From: Candidatus Saccharimonadota bacterium
GTDB taxonomy: Bacteria > Patescibacteriota > Saccharimonadia > Saccharimonadales > Saccharimonadaceae
Length of the DNA: 64,000 nucleotides
Assembly: GCA_017514025.1 (NCBI GenBank)
Contig: JAFWLB010000003.1
Location: 217,063-281,062, forward strand
Direction of reading: 5' to 3'
Shown here: positions 26,507 to 36,367 of the stretch, piece after piece
Layout of the letters: each line of letters opens with the position of its first letter
Position numbering within the stretch: position 1 is the first letter of the stretch
The notes under the pieces: generated by a model
What the model saw: only the letters and a program-made list of their open reading frames with translations
The model's database searches: none
Told to the model about the DNA's origin: nothing
Program-made: the position numbers and the translations under genes

Positions 26507-27597
26507 ACCGCTGGAACCTGTTGCGTAATGCAGTGAATATCTCCACCCCCCAGCAAAATCTCTCGTGCATAAACCGTTTCAATCACTCGCTCCGGGAAAC
26601 ATTCTTGCAAAATCCTCACCGCTTCCTCGTCGTGCGGATCATCAAACACTGGCAAAATTATCGCTCCGTTACAGTTATAATAATTTATATATGACGCCGG
26701 CAAACGATCACCTTCATTTCGCGGGAAAGTCCCTTCTACTACATCCACTCCCTCAGATTCTTCCTTCGTAATCGTCACTACATTCGGTACATGAATTTTT
26801 ATAACTTCCAGTTTTCTACCTCGCGCGTCCGTCACGCTTTCCAAGTATTCCAAATCTCGCACAGACCGCTCATGCTGCGGGTCAGAAATGTTATCTTCCC
26901 ACGCCAACACCACTTTGCCCGGCGCCACAAACTGGCAGACATTATCTACATGCCCGTTCGTATCCTCATCTTTATAAATCCCATACGGTATCCACAAAAC
27001 TTTTTCCGCCCCACAATATTCTAGCAAATACCGTTCAATTTCCTCTTTGGAAAGACCCGGATTTCGTCCTTCGTCTAGTAAAGTTTCTTCCGTTACTAGC
27101 AGCGTCCCTTCGCCGTCCGAATGCACCGAACCTCCTTCTAGCACAAACCCTTCCGTCCGATAGCGATCCACTTTTTCAATCGCCGCCATCTTCGCAGCTA
27201 TTGCATCGTCCAAATCCCACGGGAAATAAATCCCGTTCACCAGCCCCCCATAACCATTAAACTCCCAGTCCACTGCCCGCATCTCACCTTTGTCATTTAC
27301 CACCATCGTCGCGCCAGTATCCCGAATCCATGAATCATTATTACTGATCTCTACCACCGACACATTTGGCATATTCATGCCCAACACGTGCGCATATTGC
27401 GACGAATTCACACCTAGCACCACCGGTTCATGCTTAGCGATCTTCTCTACTACCTCTCGAAATGCCTTCTGCGCCGGCTTGGCGCCCCCCCGCCAATTAT
27501 CCGGTCGTTCCGGCCACAAAAGATACGTGCATTTATGTTCGGAAAGTTCCGACGGCATATAAAACCCGTCACTTTTTGGCGTAGATTTTAGCCTCAT
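26503..27597 (-). CDS. aguA: Agmatine deiminase
   Basis: 364 aa. It hydrolyses agmatine to N-carbamoylputrescine and ammonia. The pentein-fold guanidine-modifying family is clear: NNDSWIRDTGATMVVN, EGGSVHSDGEG, NGHVDNVCQFV, and the catalytic Cys356 in GGGDIHCITQQ. The sequence fits agmatine rather than arginine deiminase. It overlaps the antiporter gene by 4 bases and lies with putrescine carbamoyltransferase and carbamate kinase, which together form the complete ATP-yielding route. Confidence 0.95.
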   Translation of the reverse strand: MRLKSTPKSDGFYMPSELSEHKCTYLLWPERPDNWRGGAKPAQKAFREVVEKIAKHEPVVLGVNSSQYAHVLGMNMPNVSVVEISNNDSWIRDTGATMVVNDKGEMRAVDWEFNGYGGLVNGIYFPWDLDDAIAAKMAAIEKVDRYRTEGFVLEGGSVHSDGEGTLLVTEETLLDEGRNPGLSKEEIERYLLEYCGAEKVLWIPYGIYKDEDTNGHVDNVCQFVAPGKVVLAWEDNISDPQHERSVRDLEYLESVTDARGRKLEVIKIHVPNVVTITKEESEGVDVVEGTFPRNEGDRLPASYINYYNCNGAIILPVFDDPHDEEAVRILQECFPERVIETVYAREILLGGGDIHCITQQVPAV

Positions 27598-29084
27598 TTT
27601 CTTACTGCCTTCCTAGTTTTTTTGGCTAATTTTTTCTGACGATCTTTTCGCGCCATATTCAATACCATCAGTTCACCAATCACGATACATACAACAGTAG
27701 AAATTATTAGTACATTATTTTCTTCCCACGTCAAAGCAAAATCGTCTGGATAAATCACTAACGTGAAGAATAATGAGATAAAGAGTAAGATTAGCGGCAC
27801 TATACCCATCAACCAACGAAGTACCGGGCCAGCTTTTATCCAATAACCATTTTTAACTTGTGGTCCCTTTTTGTGCAATTTGATAAATGCCGCAAACATC
27901 GGAATGTAGGACAAAAGCAAACACACCAAGGACAGCGAGAAGAATGCCCAGAACATATTTGAGAATCCTTCTAGGAATTCTTCAGAAACTCCCATTTCCG
28001 GCAACCCATACGCCACAAAGATACCAGCAAGCACCAATACCAACGATACGATACCAGTCCAAATCCCTACCATGTAAGGCACACCATCTTTATTTCTCTT
28101 AGTCCAAGACTTCGGGAACATCCCGTCTTCTGCCGAATAGGCAATCACCGAATACACCCCAAAGTTCCACGACGACACATTCGAAATCAACGTTACGATA
28201 AATAGCCCACCGACCACTACCAAAATCGCCTGGATTACATTAGCGCCAATTCCGGCATTAGCCAGCAAAATCGCCCAGGCATCCAGAAGCCCAGTATCGG
28301 TTGAGATTTCCGAAAATTCCGTCCCTACACCTAGCGCAAACGAAGGCAAAATGTAGAAAATCGCGATCAAAATCCCACCAAAGATAATCGCTTGCGGAAT
28401 TTGCTTTTTCGGTTTATCCATATCATCGTAAAACGTACCAACTACTTCGAACCCTAGCATATTAAAGATGATCAGCGACACAAAGCCAAGCCCTGTCCAG
28501 TCAAATCCTCCATCCGCGCCAAGTAGCGGAATGAAATCTTGCCACGATTCCACCGGGTTAGCTGTACCTTGGGTAAATAGGATGTAAAAACCTAACGCGC
28601 CAATCCCACCGAGAATCAAGATTTTAATGATGGCCCCAATATTTGCCACCCAGTCTGACTGCGAGATTCTTAGCATCCCTAGGATCGTAATCAGCGCTAC
28701 GTAGACGGCCTGGATAATCAACACCATCCAAGCTTCCATCTCCACTCCCATCATCGTCATCAAAAGACTGGTGATAAGGTTAGCAAGTGACGCAATCCAG
28801 AGCGGATAGTTCACCCAGTAAAACCACGCTACTCGCGAGGCCCACTTCTTGCCAAAAGCTTTCTTAATCCAGGTGTACATCCCGCCCTCACTCGGATACT
28901 GCGTGCCAAGCTCTGCGCTAATCAAAGCATACGGCACAAAGAAACCAATCAGCATAATTGCCCACCATAAATACTGCGAATGGCCAATCGACGCTGTCGG
29001 TGCTACCGCATCCGCGACCAAAATTATACAGACTGTCGCAAAAACTGCCGAAATCAGCCTGAATTTATATTTTTTCTTTGGCAT
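27594..29084 (-). CDS. APC-family amino acid/amine antiporter (probable agmatine/putrescine exchanger)
   Basis: 496 aa with 12 predicted membrane helices. The APC family is indicated by the N-terminal helix with TASIGHSQYLWWAI, the second-helix region ISAELGTQYPSEGGMYTWIKKA and the helix-6 region IIFNMLGFEVVGTFYDDM. Its place between ptcA and aguA, 1 base from one and overlapping the other, makes agmatine/putrescine exchange the likely job, as for AguD of the agmatine systems in lactic acid bacteria. Substrate specificity is inferred from context only. Confidence 0.8.
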   Translation of the reverse strand: MPKKKYKFRLISAVFATVCIILVADAVAPTASIGHSQYLWWAIMLIGFFVPYALISAELGTQYPSEGGMYTWIKKAFGKKWASRVAWFYWVNYPLWIASLANLITSLLMTMMGVEMEAWMVLIIQAVYVALITILGMLRISQSDWVANIGAIIKILILGGIGALGFYILFTQGTANPVESWQDFIPLLGADGGFDWTGLGFVSLIIFNMLGFEVVGTFYDDMDKPKKQIPQAIIFGGILIAIFYILPSFALGVGTEFSEISTDTGLLDAWAILLANAGIGANVIQAILVVVGGLFIVTLISNVSSWNFGVYSVIAYSAEDGMFPKSWTKRNKDGVPYMVGIWTGIVSLVLVLAGIFVAYGLPEMGVSEEFLEGFSNMFWAFFSLSLVCLLLSYIPMFAAFIKLHKKGPQVKNGYWIKAGPVLRWLMGIVPLILLFISLFFTLVIYPDDFALTWEENNVLIISTVVCIVIGELMVLNMARKDRQKKLAKKTRKAVRK

Positions 29085-29085
29085 T

Positions 29086-30102
29086 TTATTTAGCCTCCTT
29101 CTGTTGTTTTATATAATCGAGTGTAGCTTGAGCTACTCCGCCAAAATACAATACCAACCCCCTCTGCGCGGTCAAGCGATTTTCTGCCTCATCCCACGCC
29201 GCCGAATTTGCTCCGTCCAGCACCGCATCCGTCACTTCTTCATTTCGGTTTGCCGGCAAACAATGCATAAACTTGCAATTCGGATTTTCCGTTGCCGCCA
29301 TCATCTCTTCATTCACTTGATACTTCGGATAAAAATCTTTCATATAAACTTCTTTCGGCGTCTCTTTGTCATACAAACCATACCACACATCCGTATAAAT
29401 AAAATCCGCACCCCTCAAACATTCCGGATCTTCTGACCAATCACAAGACCCACCATATTTCTCTGCATTAGCCCGACCCTTTTCCAGCCACTCATCACCA
29501 ATCTTATGGTTCGCCGGTCCATAATGCACAAAATTGAATCCTAACTTAGTAGTAATTTCACACAAAGTATTACAAACTTGCGTTGCATCTCCCACAAACA
29601 CAAATTTTATATCTTTAGCTTCTTTTCCTTCCGGCCAATGGTCAAACACCGTAATCATATCACCTACCCCCTGCGTCGGATGTACTCGGTCGCTCATTCC
29701 ATTGATTACCGGAATATCCGCATACCTCGCCAAAGCTTCCACTGACTCATGTCGATCTACTCGCGCCATCGCCATATCACACATCCGCCCAAACACTCGC
29801 GCCGTATCCTCAATCGTCTCGTGTGCACCTAGCTGAATCGCCCCCGGCGCCAAATTCAAAGCGTGCCCACCCAGTTGCGCCATCGCTACCTCAAACGACA
29901 CCCGCGTCCTCGTCGACTTCTGCTCAAACAACATCGCCAAAGTTTTATGAAATAGCGCATTCAAATACCCCCCACCTTTAATATATTCTCGCACTGTCCG
30001 CGACAGCCGAATTATATCCATAATCTCTGCTTGATCAAAATCTGACGTATCTAGAAAATCTTTATGTGTTGGTTTTTGATTTTTCAATGTATACCCATCC
30101 AT
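29086..30102 (-). CDS. ptcA: Putrescine carbamoyltransferase
   Basis: 338 aa. It splits N-carbamoylputrescine with phosphate into putrescine and carbamoyl phosphate. The carbamoyl-phosphate site STRTR (63-67), HPTQ (141-144) and HCLPA (280-284) are present. In place of the ornithine-binding SMG loop it has DVWYGLY (238-244), the form seen in putrescine carbamoyltransferases rather than ornithine carbamoyltransferases. It leads the cluster ptcA-antiporter-aguA-gpmI, with a -10 box 7 bases before the ATG. Confidence 0.92.
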   Translation of the reverse strand: MDGYTLKNQKPTHKDFLDTSDFDQAEIMDIIRLSRTVREYIKGGGYLNALFHKTLAMLFEQKSTRTRVSFEVAMAQLGGHALNLAPGAIQLGAHETIEDTARVFGRMCDMAMARVDRHESVEALARYADIPVINGMSDRVHPTQGVGDMITVFDHWPEGKEAKDIKFVFVGDATQVCNTLCEITTKLGFNFVHYGPANHKIGDEWLEKGRANAEKYGGSCDWSEDPECLRGADFIYTDVWYGLYDKETPKEVYMKDFYPKYQVNEEMMAATENPNCKFMHCLPANRNEEVTDAVLDGANSAAWDEAENRLTAQRGLVLYFGGVAQATLDYIKQQKEAK

Positions 30103-30153
30103 GCTATATATTATATATCAAATTTTTCTAAGCACAAGTGGTATAATAAAAAT

Positions 30154-31098
30154 ATGAAGAAACGTATAGTCCTAGCACTAGGCGGTAACGCTCTCCAAAA
30201 AAACGGTGAAGCTACAGCCGAAGCTCAAAAAAAGATCGCCACCAGTGTTGGCGAAGTCATCGCTGAATTATCAAACAAATATGAAATCATCATCGCCCAC
30301 GGTAACGGTCCTCAAGTCGGCAATATCCTGATTCACGAAGAACAAGCCTCTACCGACCAAGCTCCCGCCATGCCTTTGGAAACCGCCGTAGCTATGAGCC
30401 AAGGCCAAATCGGTTACTGGCTCACCCAGGCCATCAACAACGCTTTTGCCGCCCATGGCAAAACCAAAAAAATCGCCACCGTAATTTCCCAAGTCGTAGT
30501 TAGCCCCAGTGATCCAGCTTTCAAAAATCCCACCAAACCCATCGGCCAATTCTATTCCGAAAAAGAAGCCAAAAAGCTCGCCCGTGCTAATCACTGGACA
30601 GTCAAAGAAGACTCTGGCCGTGGTTGGCGTCGCGTCGTCGCCAGCCCCAAACCCATCGATATTGTCGAAAAAAAGACCATTATTGAATTAGTCAAAGATG
30701 GCGTCATCGTCATCGCTGCCGGTGGTGGCGGCATTCCCGTCGTCCGGACCAAAGTCTTACGCCACCTCAAAGGCATCGATGCCGTTATCGATAAAGATTA
30801 CGCCGCCGAAAAACTCGCCGAACTCGTAAAAGCCGACATTTTCATCTCCGTCACCGCCGTCCCTAATGTTTTTGTCGATTACGGCACTCCCGACCAAACC
30901 GCTATTTATAAAATCCCCGCCGCCAACATCAAAAAACTAATTCAACTAGATTATTTTAAACCCGGCTCCATGCTTCCTAAAGTCGAAGCCGCCATCAAAT
31001 TCGCTTCTCACAAATCCCACAAAACCGGCATCATCACCGACATCGACCACTTAAAAGACGCCCTCGCCGGCAAAGCTGGCACTATAATAACTTCCTAA
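30154..31098 (+). CDS. arcC: Carbamate kinase
   Basis: 314 aa from MKKRIVLALGGNALQ. It transfers phosphate from carbamoyl phosphate to ADP, the ATP-yielding last step of agmatine use. Family features are ALGGNALQ, AHGNGPQVGNIL, the RRVVASPKP region, AAGGGGIPV and DKDYAAEKLA. TATAAT (30142-30147) lies six bases before the ATG (leaderless). It is divergent from ptcA, so the pathway is split across one shared intergenic region. It overlaps pgi by 17 bp at the 3' end. Confidence 0.96.
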   Translation: MKKRIVLALGGNALQKNGEATAEAQKKIATSVGEVIAELSNKYEIIIAHGNGPQVGNILIHEEQASTDQAPAMPLETAVAMSQGQIGYWLTQAINNAFAAHGKTKKIATVISQVVVSPSDPAFKNPTKPIGQFYSEKEAKKLARANHWTVKEDSGRGWRRVVASPKPIDIVEKKTIIELVKDGVIVIAAGGGGIPVVRTKVLRHLKGIDAVIDKDYAAEKLAELVKADIFISVTAVPNVFVDYGTPDQTAIYKIPAANIKKLIQLDYFKPGSMLPKVEAAIKFASHKSHKTGIITDIDHLKDALAGKAGTIITS

Positions 31099-32206
31099 GT
31101 TCTTCTTTGTAAGCTTCCACTCCCGGCTGGTCAAACGGATTCACGCCAAATAATTTTGCTGAAATCGCACAAGAAAGCTCAAAGAAATAAACCAACTCCC
31201 CAAATCCCATCTCATCATAAGACGGCACTCCAATATTCAAAACCGGAATCCCACCTTCCGTATGCGCCACTCGCACCGCCTGCACAACTTTAGCATTCGT
31301 CTCATCTGTCGGGTAGTCAATAATCGTCTCCCACAAATTCCGCCGCCCCTCCTGCATAAACTGCCCCAAAGAATGTAAGTCCGTCGAATAAATCACACTG
31401 GCCGGCCACACCCCCTGTTTCTCTTTCCCTTCGCTTTCGCCAAAAAGCTGCTTCAGCCACTCATTAAAATATGCTGTCGCCGGCTCAAAACTCGCAAACA
31501 CTTCTGTGTCGTAACCCTTCTCACCTAACCCAAATCGCATCCAAGCGTACTTAGCCGCTGGCTCTAGCACTGAATCCACCGCCTCGCTCGCCCCCTCTAG
31601 AAGCTTATCCACATTCACACCAGCTACCGCCATCGGCAAAAGTCCTACCGCCGTCAATACCGAATACCGCCCACCTATATTATCCGGCACCACAAACCGA
31701 GTATAGCCCGCTGCTACCGCCTCGTCATGCAAAGCTCCTTGCTTGCGATCTGTCGTCGCATAAATCCGCGTCGCCGCCTCTTCCTCACCGTATTTTTCAA
31801 TCAACTTTTTCTTAAACTCACCAAATGCAATCGCTGGTTCCAAAGTCGTTCCCGATTTTGAAATCACATTCACCGAAAAATCATGGTCCCCCACTTTTCC
31901 TAATGCCCTGTCTAGCTCTCGCCGACTCAAAGAATTTCCCGCATAAATAATCTTCGTTTCTGATTTTGGTCTAAGGGCCTCAATTATTGCCCGGTGCCCC
32001 AAATACGATCCTCCGATCCCAATACATACCAAATATTCACTTTCTTCCTGAATTTTCTTCGCCGCTTCCTTGATCCGCACAAACTCCCCCATGTCAAATT
32101 TCCGCGGCAAACTCAGCCACCCGCCCATTTTATCGTGCGCGATTTCCTGCAAAATCTCCGCCGTCCTCGCTTCATCCATTTTTGGGTCACAATTTACTTC
32201 AATCAT
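31082..32206 (-). CDS. pgi: Glucose-6-phosphate isomerase
   Basis: 374 aa from MIEVNCDPKMDE. It interconverts glucose-6- and fructose-6-phosphate. SIS-domain features are IGIGGSYLGHRA, VISKSGTTLEPAIAF and the catalytic region DLHSLGQFMQEGRR. It is much shorter than the E. coli enzyme (549), closer to the short bacterial type. GGAGG lies 6 bases before this ATG, and a TATAAT box lies further upstream, so it has a short leader. Confidence 0.94.
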   Translation of the reverse strand: MIEVNCDPKMDEARTAEILQEIAHDKMGGWLSLPRKFDMGEFVRIKEAAKKIQEESEYLVCIGIGGSYLGHRAIIEALRPKSETKIIYAGNSLSRRELDRALGKVGDHDFSVNVISKSGTTLEPAIAFGEFKKKLIEKYGEEEAATRIYATTDRKQGALHDEAVAAGYTRFVVPDNIGGRYSVLTAVGLLPMAVAGVNVDKLLEGASEAVDSVLEPAAKYAWMRFGLGEKGYDTEVFASFEPATAYFNEWLKQLFGESEGKEKQGVWPASVIYSTDLHSLGQFMQEGRRNLWETIIDYPTDETNAKVVQAVRVAHTEGGIPVLNIGVPSYDEMGFGELVYFFELSCAISAKLFGVNPFDQPGVEAYKEELRKLL

Positions 32207-32257
32207 ATTGCCTCCAATTACCCCCATTATACCACAGATATGGTATAATTACACTAA

Positions 32258-32344
32258 GCCCGGTTGGCGGAATTGGTAGACGCGCTAGCTTCAGGTGCTA
32301 GTGGTAGCAATACTGTAAGAGTTCAAGTCTCTTACCGGGCACCA
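32258..32344 (+). tRNA. tRNA-Leu (CAG)
   Basis: 87-nt class II tRNA with loop TTCAGGT, anticodon CAG, a long variable arm, T loop TTCAAGT and encoded CCA. TATAAT lies about 11 bases upstream. Confidence 0.96.
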
Positions 32345-32347
32345 TTT

Positions 32348-33280
32348 TTATTTTGCAAAACTCACTAAAAACTTAGTCCTCTGGCGGTTGCCCTCACACG
32401 CAATCTGCCAGTTATTTTGCTCGCAAATCGCCTTCGCGATCGCCAGCCCCAGCCCCGACCCCTCTCTAGTTTTATCAGTCTGATAAAAACGGTCAAAAAT
32501 CTTCGTCTGGTCTTTTTCCGCCACCGTCACGCCATCATTAATGATTTCGATCCTATCCTGCCCTAGCACCACCGATACTTTTTTCTCACCGTATTTAGTC
32601 GCATTGTCTAGCAAAATATCCACTACTTGCAAAATATCTTGTTTCGGTAAAAGATGCTCCGTCTCTCCCTTGCATCTCAAATCAATCTTCCCGCCAAATT
32701 TAGGCCTAAACATCTCCACTCTTTTCTCCAGCTCCACACCTAGATCCACTTTTTCCGCCTCACTCCCACTAGCCCCACCCGCATCCATTTTTGCGAGTTG
32801 CAGTAGATCCAGCACCAACTTATTCGCCCGCGTAATTTCAGTTTCCACATTATCTTTCCATTTTCGATTATCTTGCGACACTTCCATCGCTTCCATATTC
32901 GCCTGAATTACCGCCAGCGGCGTCTTCAGTTCATGCGAAGCATTAGCGATAAACAGCTTTTGTTTATCATAAGCATCCTTCACCGGCGCCACCATTTTTT
33001 CCGACAAATAATAAGAGGTAATAAACACAATTATCTCAATCGCCACCCCCACACTCACCAAAGTCACCGCCAGTCGCACGTCGCCTTCTTCACGATCATC
33101 CTTGATGTGATCCATCAAATCAAAACTCATCCCGCCCATATCCACCATCACCACTTCCGTCTTTGGCTCCGGTCTCAGCGCCGACGAAAAAAACATCACA
33201 CTTCCACCCGCCAAAATCAGCACCACAGTCGTAGCCACCATCGTAATCATAATTATTTTATTGCGTAAATTATTAAACAT
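32348..33280 (-). CDS. Sensor histidine kinase
   Basis: 310 aa. Two membrane helices (about residues 10-32 and 70-92) frame a short external loop of about 35 residues containing acidic and methionine-rich stretches (PKTEVVMVDMGGMSF). The H box ASHELKTPLAVI (His about 117), N box DILLDNATKYG, and G2 GSGLGLAIAK follow. There is no obvious HAMP domain. It lies 3 bases after the response regulator gene, so it is a regulator-kinase operon. The signal is unknown. Confidence 0.92.
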   Translation of the reverse strand: MFNNLRNKIIMITMVATTVVLILAGGSVMFFSSALRPEPKTEVVMVDMGGMSFDLMDHIKDDREEGDVRLAVTLVSVGVAIEIIVFITSYYLSEKMVAPVKDAYDKQKLFIANASHELKTPLAVIQANMEAMEVSQDNRKWKDNVETEITRANKLVLDLLQLAKMDAGGASGSEAEKVDLGVELEKRVEMFRPKFGGKIDLRCKGETEHLLPKQDILQVVDILLDNATKYGEKKVSVVLGQDRIEIINDGVTVAEKDQTKIFDRFYQTDKTREGSGLGLAIAKAICEQNNWQIACEGNRQRTKFLVSFAK

Positions 33281-33283
33281 ATT

Positions 33284-33940
33284 CTAATCCGTCAATTTAT
33301 ATCCCAAACTCCGCACCGTAGTTATTTTTGCTCGGCTCTGAATTTTCTTTAACATTTTTCGGATCCTAGAAATATACGACTCCACATAATTATCCTCGCC
33401 TAGTCCCTCTTCTCCCCAAATCTTCGCCAGCAAATGCTCTTTACTCACCAATTTTTCCGGCGCGCTCATCAGCTCAACCATAATCTCGCCCTCTTTCGCC
33501 GTCAACTGCTCACCGTTCAAAGTCATCGTAGACTTGTCCAAAACCAAATTACTATACCTGAGTTCATCGTCCTTAATTTCGCTCGGCCGCCTGAGAATCG
33601 CTTTGATTCTCGCCACTAGCTCTGCCGTCTTAAACGGTTTTGCCAAATAATCATCCGCGCCTTTATCCAAATGCTGAATTTTCGACTCTACTTCCGAAAG
33701 CGCCGAAAGCATAATCACCGGCGTCTGCACTTTCTTCTCTCGCATCCGCTTCAGAATATCCGTTCCCGACAGTTTCGGCAACATAATGTCCAAAATCACG
33801 CAATCATAGATTTCTTTCAGCGCCATTTCCAAACCTTCTTCTCCATCGCGCGCCACGTCCGTCGTAATCCCCTGCTTTTCCAAATTATGTTTCACCGCGT
33901 CCGCCAAGAACTCTTCATCTTCTACATATAATACTCTCAT
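33284..33940 (-). CDS. OmpR/PhoB-family response regulator
   Basis: 218 aa. An N-terminal receiver (YVEDEEFLADAV; phospho-acceptor in DCVILDIMLPKLSG; Lys in LAKPFK) and a C-terminal winged helix (LTAKEGEIMVELMSAPEKLVS...YVESYISRIRKML) are present. It should bind DNA as a dimer when phosphorylated by the adjacent kinase. GGAGA lies 6 bases before the ATG. It resembles CiaR/CsrR-type regulators; targets are unknown. Confidence 0.94.
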   Translation of the reverse strand: MRVLYVEDEEFLADAVKHNLEKQGITTDVARDGEEGLEMALKEIYDCVILDIMLPKLSGTDILKRMREKKVQTPVIMLSALSEVESKIQHLDKGADDYLAKPFKTAELVARIKAILRRPSEIKDDELRYSNLVLDKSTMTLNGEQLTAKEGEIMVELMSAPEKLVSKEHLLAKIWGEEGLGEDNYVESYISRIRKMLKKIQSRAKITTVRSLGYKLTD

Positions 33941-33995
33941 TCAATTCTCCTGTTATGTTATAGTCCCATCATAACTGTTCAAACTAAAACCAAAC

Positions 33996-36350
33996 TTAAA
34001 AATTCTTCAAGGTTTTTATTACCGCCTCACGATCTTTTTTGATTAGCCTCAAACGTGCTTCGATTTCTTTTTCACCAATTTCAATCGCCCGCTTTAATGC
34101 CGAATCTTTTCGCTTCGCACCAAAGAAATCCTGCCAAGCCCTAAACTCCGCCTCCGTCCGAATCATATTCGCCGTATAACGCGGATAAGAATCTAGCGAT
34201 TTATCGCCCATCATTTTAGCTAGCCAATCCCAATCTTTTACTAACCACCGCCAAGTCAATTCTCGCGCCTTCGAATTTCTAAACAGCCGCACAAACAAGA
34301 AAATCTGATCTTGTAACTTAACTACCTTGTTTTCGCCCAGCAAACTCACCATTTTTTGCACATTTTTTTCGTCCCGCGACAAAGTCATCGCAATCATCAA
34401 ATCTGCTTTAATCTCCGGATCCGCCTGCTTTTGATACGCCGCCAAATACTCCATCAAAACTTCCGGCTCCATATGTATCTTCGCATCTAGTATCGCATTC
34501 CGAATTTCCGGATCCAACTTAATATAATCCGCATCATACATTTCCGCCAACTTTTGCAAATTCTCAGCCGTCTCCGCATAAAAATCTAACCCTAGCAAAA
34601 TCGCCCGAAGCCGCAAAACATTCTCATCATCACTTTCCCGCGTCGTTAGTCCAATCTCCGCAAGTTTCGGAGCCACCAGCTCTCCCACAAATTTCCTGAA
34701 ACTAGCCTCTTCCGTCGACTCCGGCTCTATAAACGTTTTCAACTGCCCCACAATCACCGCCACGATTTCCCACACTGCCGCCGACGATTCATTTTTAAAC
34801 TTCAAAACCAACGGCAACAAATCCGCGCTCTTCACTAAATCCGTTCGCGCTAAAAGCGACCGGTCGATCAACAGCCGCAATTTTTCTTCTAACCCCAGCG
34901 AATCAAAATCACTGAGCCGTCGCGCAAACTCCGCCTCGCTCAAATTTAGCACATAATGCCCACTCATATCCTCAGAAACTTCCGGCAGCGGCCAGCTAGA
35001 TTCCGGCATCTCATTCGAATCCAGCAAAAATCGTTTCTGGGTGTATTTTTCAAATCCTTCCTCGCCCGTCACCACCGGATACCCCGGCCGGTCAATAAAC
35101 GCATGCATCAATTCCCCCACACCAAACTCCGCATGCTTATCCAAACATTCCCACAAATCATCACCCACTGTGTTTTTATATTTGAACTTCTCAAAATACT
35201 CTTGGCAACCAGCACAGAATTTCTCCCAGCCCATCAACCGAATCAACATCAACATTAGCCTCGCCCCCTTCGAATACACAATCGCTCCATCAAACAGCGT
35301 CGCGATTTCCGCCGGATCATGCACTTCTTGATGCACTGATTGCACATCGCTATAAGCATCTCGCACCAAGGCCGAGAAGCAATCCCCCGTGAAAAATCCC
35401 TCAAAAATCTTAAATTCCGGATAAGCATTGTCCACTGCATAATACTCCATCACACTCGCAAACGATTCGTTTAGCCACAGATCATCCCACCACTTCATCG
35501 TCACGAGGTCGCCAAACCACTGGTGCGATAATTCGTGCGCCACCACTAGTGCTACCGACTTTTTTGCTTCTACCGTTGCTGTTTTTCCAGCCAACATCAT
35601 CGACTCCCGGTAAGTCACCAACCCCCAGTTTTCCATCGCCCCCGCCGCGAAGTCCGGCAATGCTACTTGCACTAACTTTGGCAGCGGATACGACACTCCA
35701 AAATTATCATCATAAAACTCCAAACTTTTTGCCGCCACATCATTCGCGAAATCTACACTGTCCACGTCCTGCGCCAAAGAACAATACGTCGTAATTTCCG
35801 TTCCGTGCGCATTTTTCACCGTCTTGCCGTGAAACTTACCCACCACCCACGCTAGCAAATACGTGCTCATCCGCGGTGTCGGTTCATCCATCGGTACATT
35901 TGTCAAAATCAAATCGTCTTTATCCGGCGTTTCAATTGAAACCTCAAATACCGCTTTCGCCGCCGGCTCATCAATACAAGGAAAAGCCTCCCTTGCATAA
36001 TGGCTCTCAAACTGCGTCGCCACAATCGCCTCAGTCTTACCCTCATATTCATAAGTAGACAAATACGCCCCCTGCATATTTTCGTTTAGCCGTCCTTCGT
36101 ATTCAACTTCTATCGTGTTCTCGCCAATCCCCGTTTCAATCTCTAGCAAATCATTCTCGTATTTATATTTCGTCTTTTCGCCGTTCACCGCAACGCTCAA
36201 AATGTCCAACTTCACGCTATGCAATTTTATTATTTCGTCTTTACTCTCCCCCTCAATAATCACTTTACCCCGATTTATTTTTTTGTGTTTATCTATATAT
36301 ATATCTAATATGTATTTCTCCGGCACAAAATAATTTAATAATCTCTCCAC
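33996..36350 (-). CDS. M1-family zinc aminopeptidase (PepN-like)
   Basis: 784 aa. It removes N-terminal residues from peptides. The exopeptidase motif GAMENWG (237-243) and zinc site HELSHQW (272-278) with a downstream WLNESFA glutamate are present, followed by an ERAP1-like helical C-terminal domain. No signal peptide is seen, so it is cytoplasmic. The start codon is GTG with AGGAGG just upstream. Peptide breakdown would supply amino acids to a cell that probably cannot make them. Confidence 0.93.
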   Translation of the reverse strand: MERLLNYFVPEKYILDIYIDKHKKINRGKVIIEGESKDEIIKLHSVKLDILSVAVNGEKTKYKYENDLLEIETGIGENTIEVEYEGRLNENMQGAYLSTYEYEGKTEAIVATQFESHYAREAFPCIDEPAAKAVFEVSIETPDKDDLILTNVPMDEPTPRMSTYLLAWVVGKFHGKTVKNAHGTEITTYCSLAQDVDSVDFANDVAAKSLEFYDDNFGVSYPLPKLVQVALPDFAAGAMENWGLVTYRESMMLAGKTATVEAKKSVALVVAHELSHQWFGDLVTMKWWDDLWLNESFASVMEYYAVDNAYPEFKIFEGFFTGDCFSALVRDAYSDVQSVHQEVHDPAEIATLFDGAIVYSKGARLMLMLIRLMGWEKFCAGCQEYFEKFKYKNTVGDDLWECLDKHAEFGVGELMHAFIDRPGYPVVTGEEGFEKYTQKRFLLDSNEMPESSWPLPEVSEDMSGHYVLNLSEAEFARRLSDFDSLGLEEKLRLLIDRSLLARTDLVKSADLLPLVLKFKNESSAAVWEIVAVIVGQLKTFIEPESTEEASFRKFVGELVAPKLAEIGLTTRESDDENVLRLRAILLGLDFYAETAENLQKLAEMYDADYIKLDPEIRNAILDAKIHMEPEVLMEYLAAYQKQADPEIKADLMIAMTLSRDEKNVQKMVSLLGENKVVKLQDQIFLFVRLFRNSKARELTWRWLVKDWDWLAKMMGDKSLDSYPRYTANMIRTEAEFRAWQDFFGAKRKDSALKRAIEIGEKEIEARLRLIKKDREAVIKTLKNF

Positions 36351-36367
36351 ACTTCCTCCTTTTTATG

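Noticed and set aside
29086..30102. Ornithine carbamoyltransferase of an arginine deiminase pathway
   Set aside because: The SMG ornithine loop is replaced by DVWYGLY and the neighbour is an agmatine, not arginine, deiminase.
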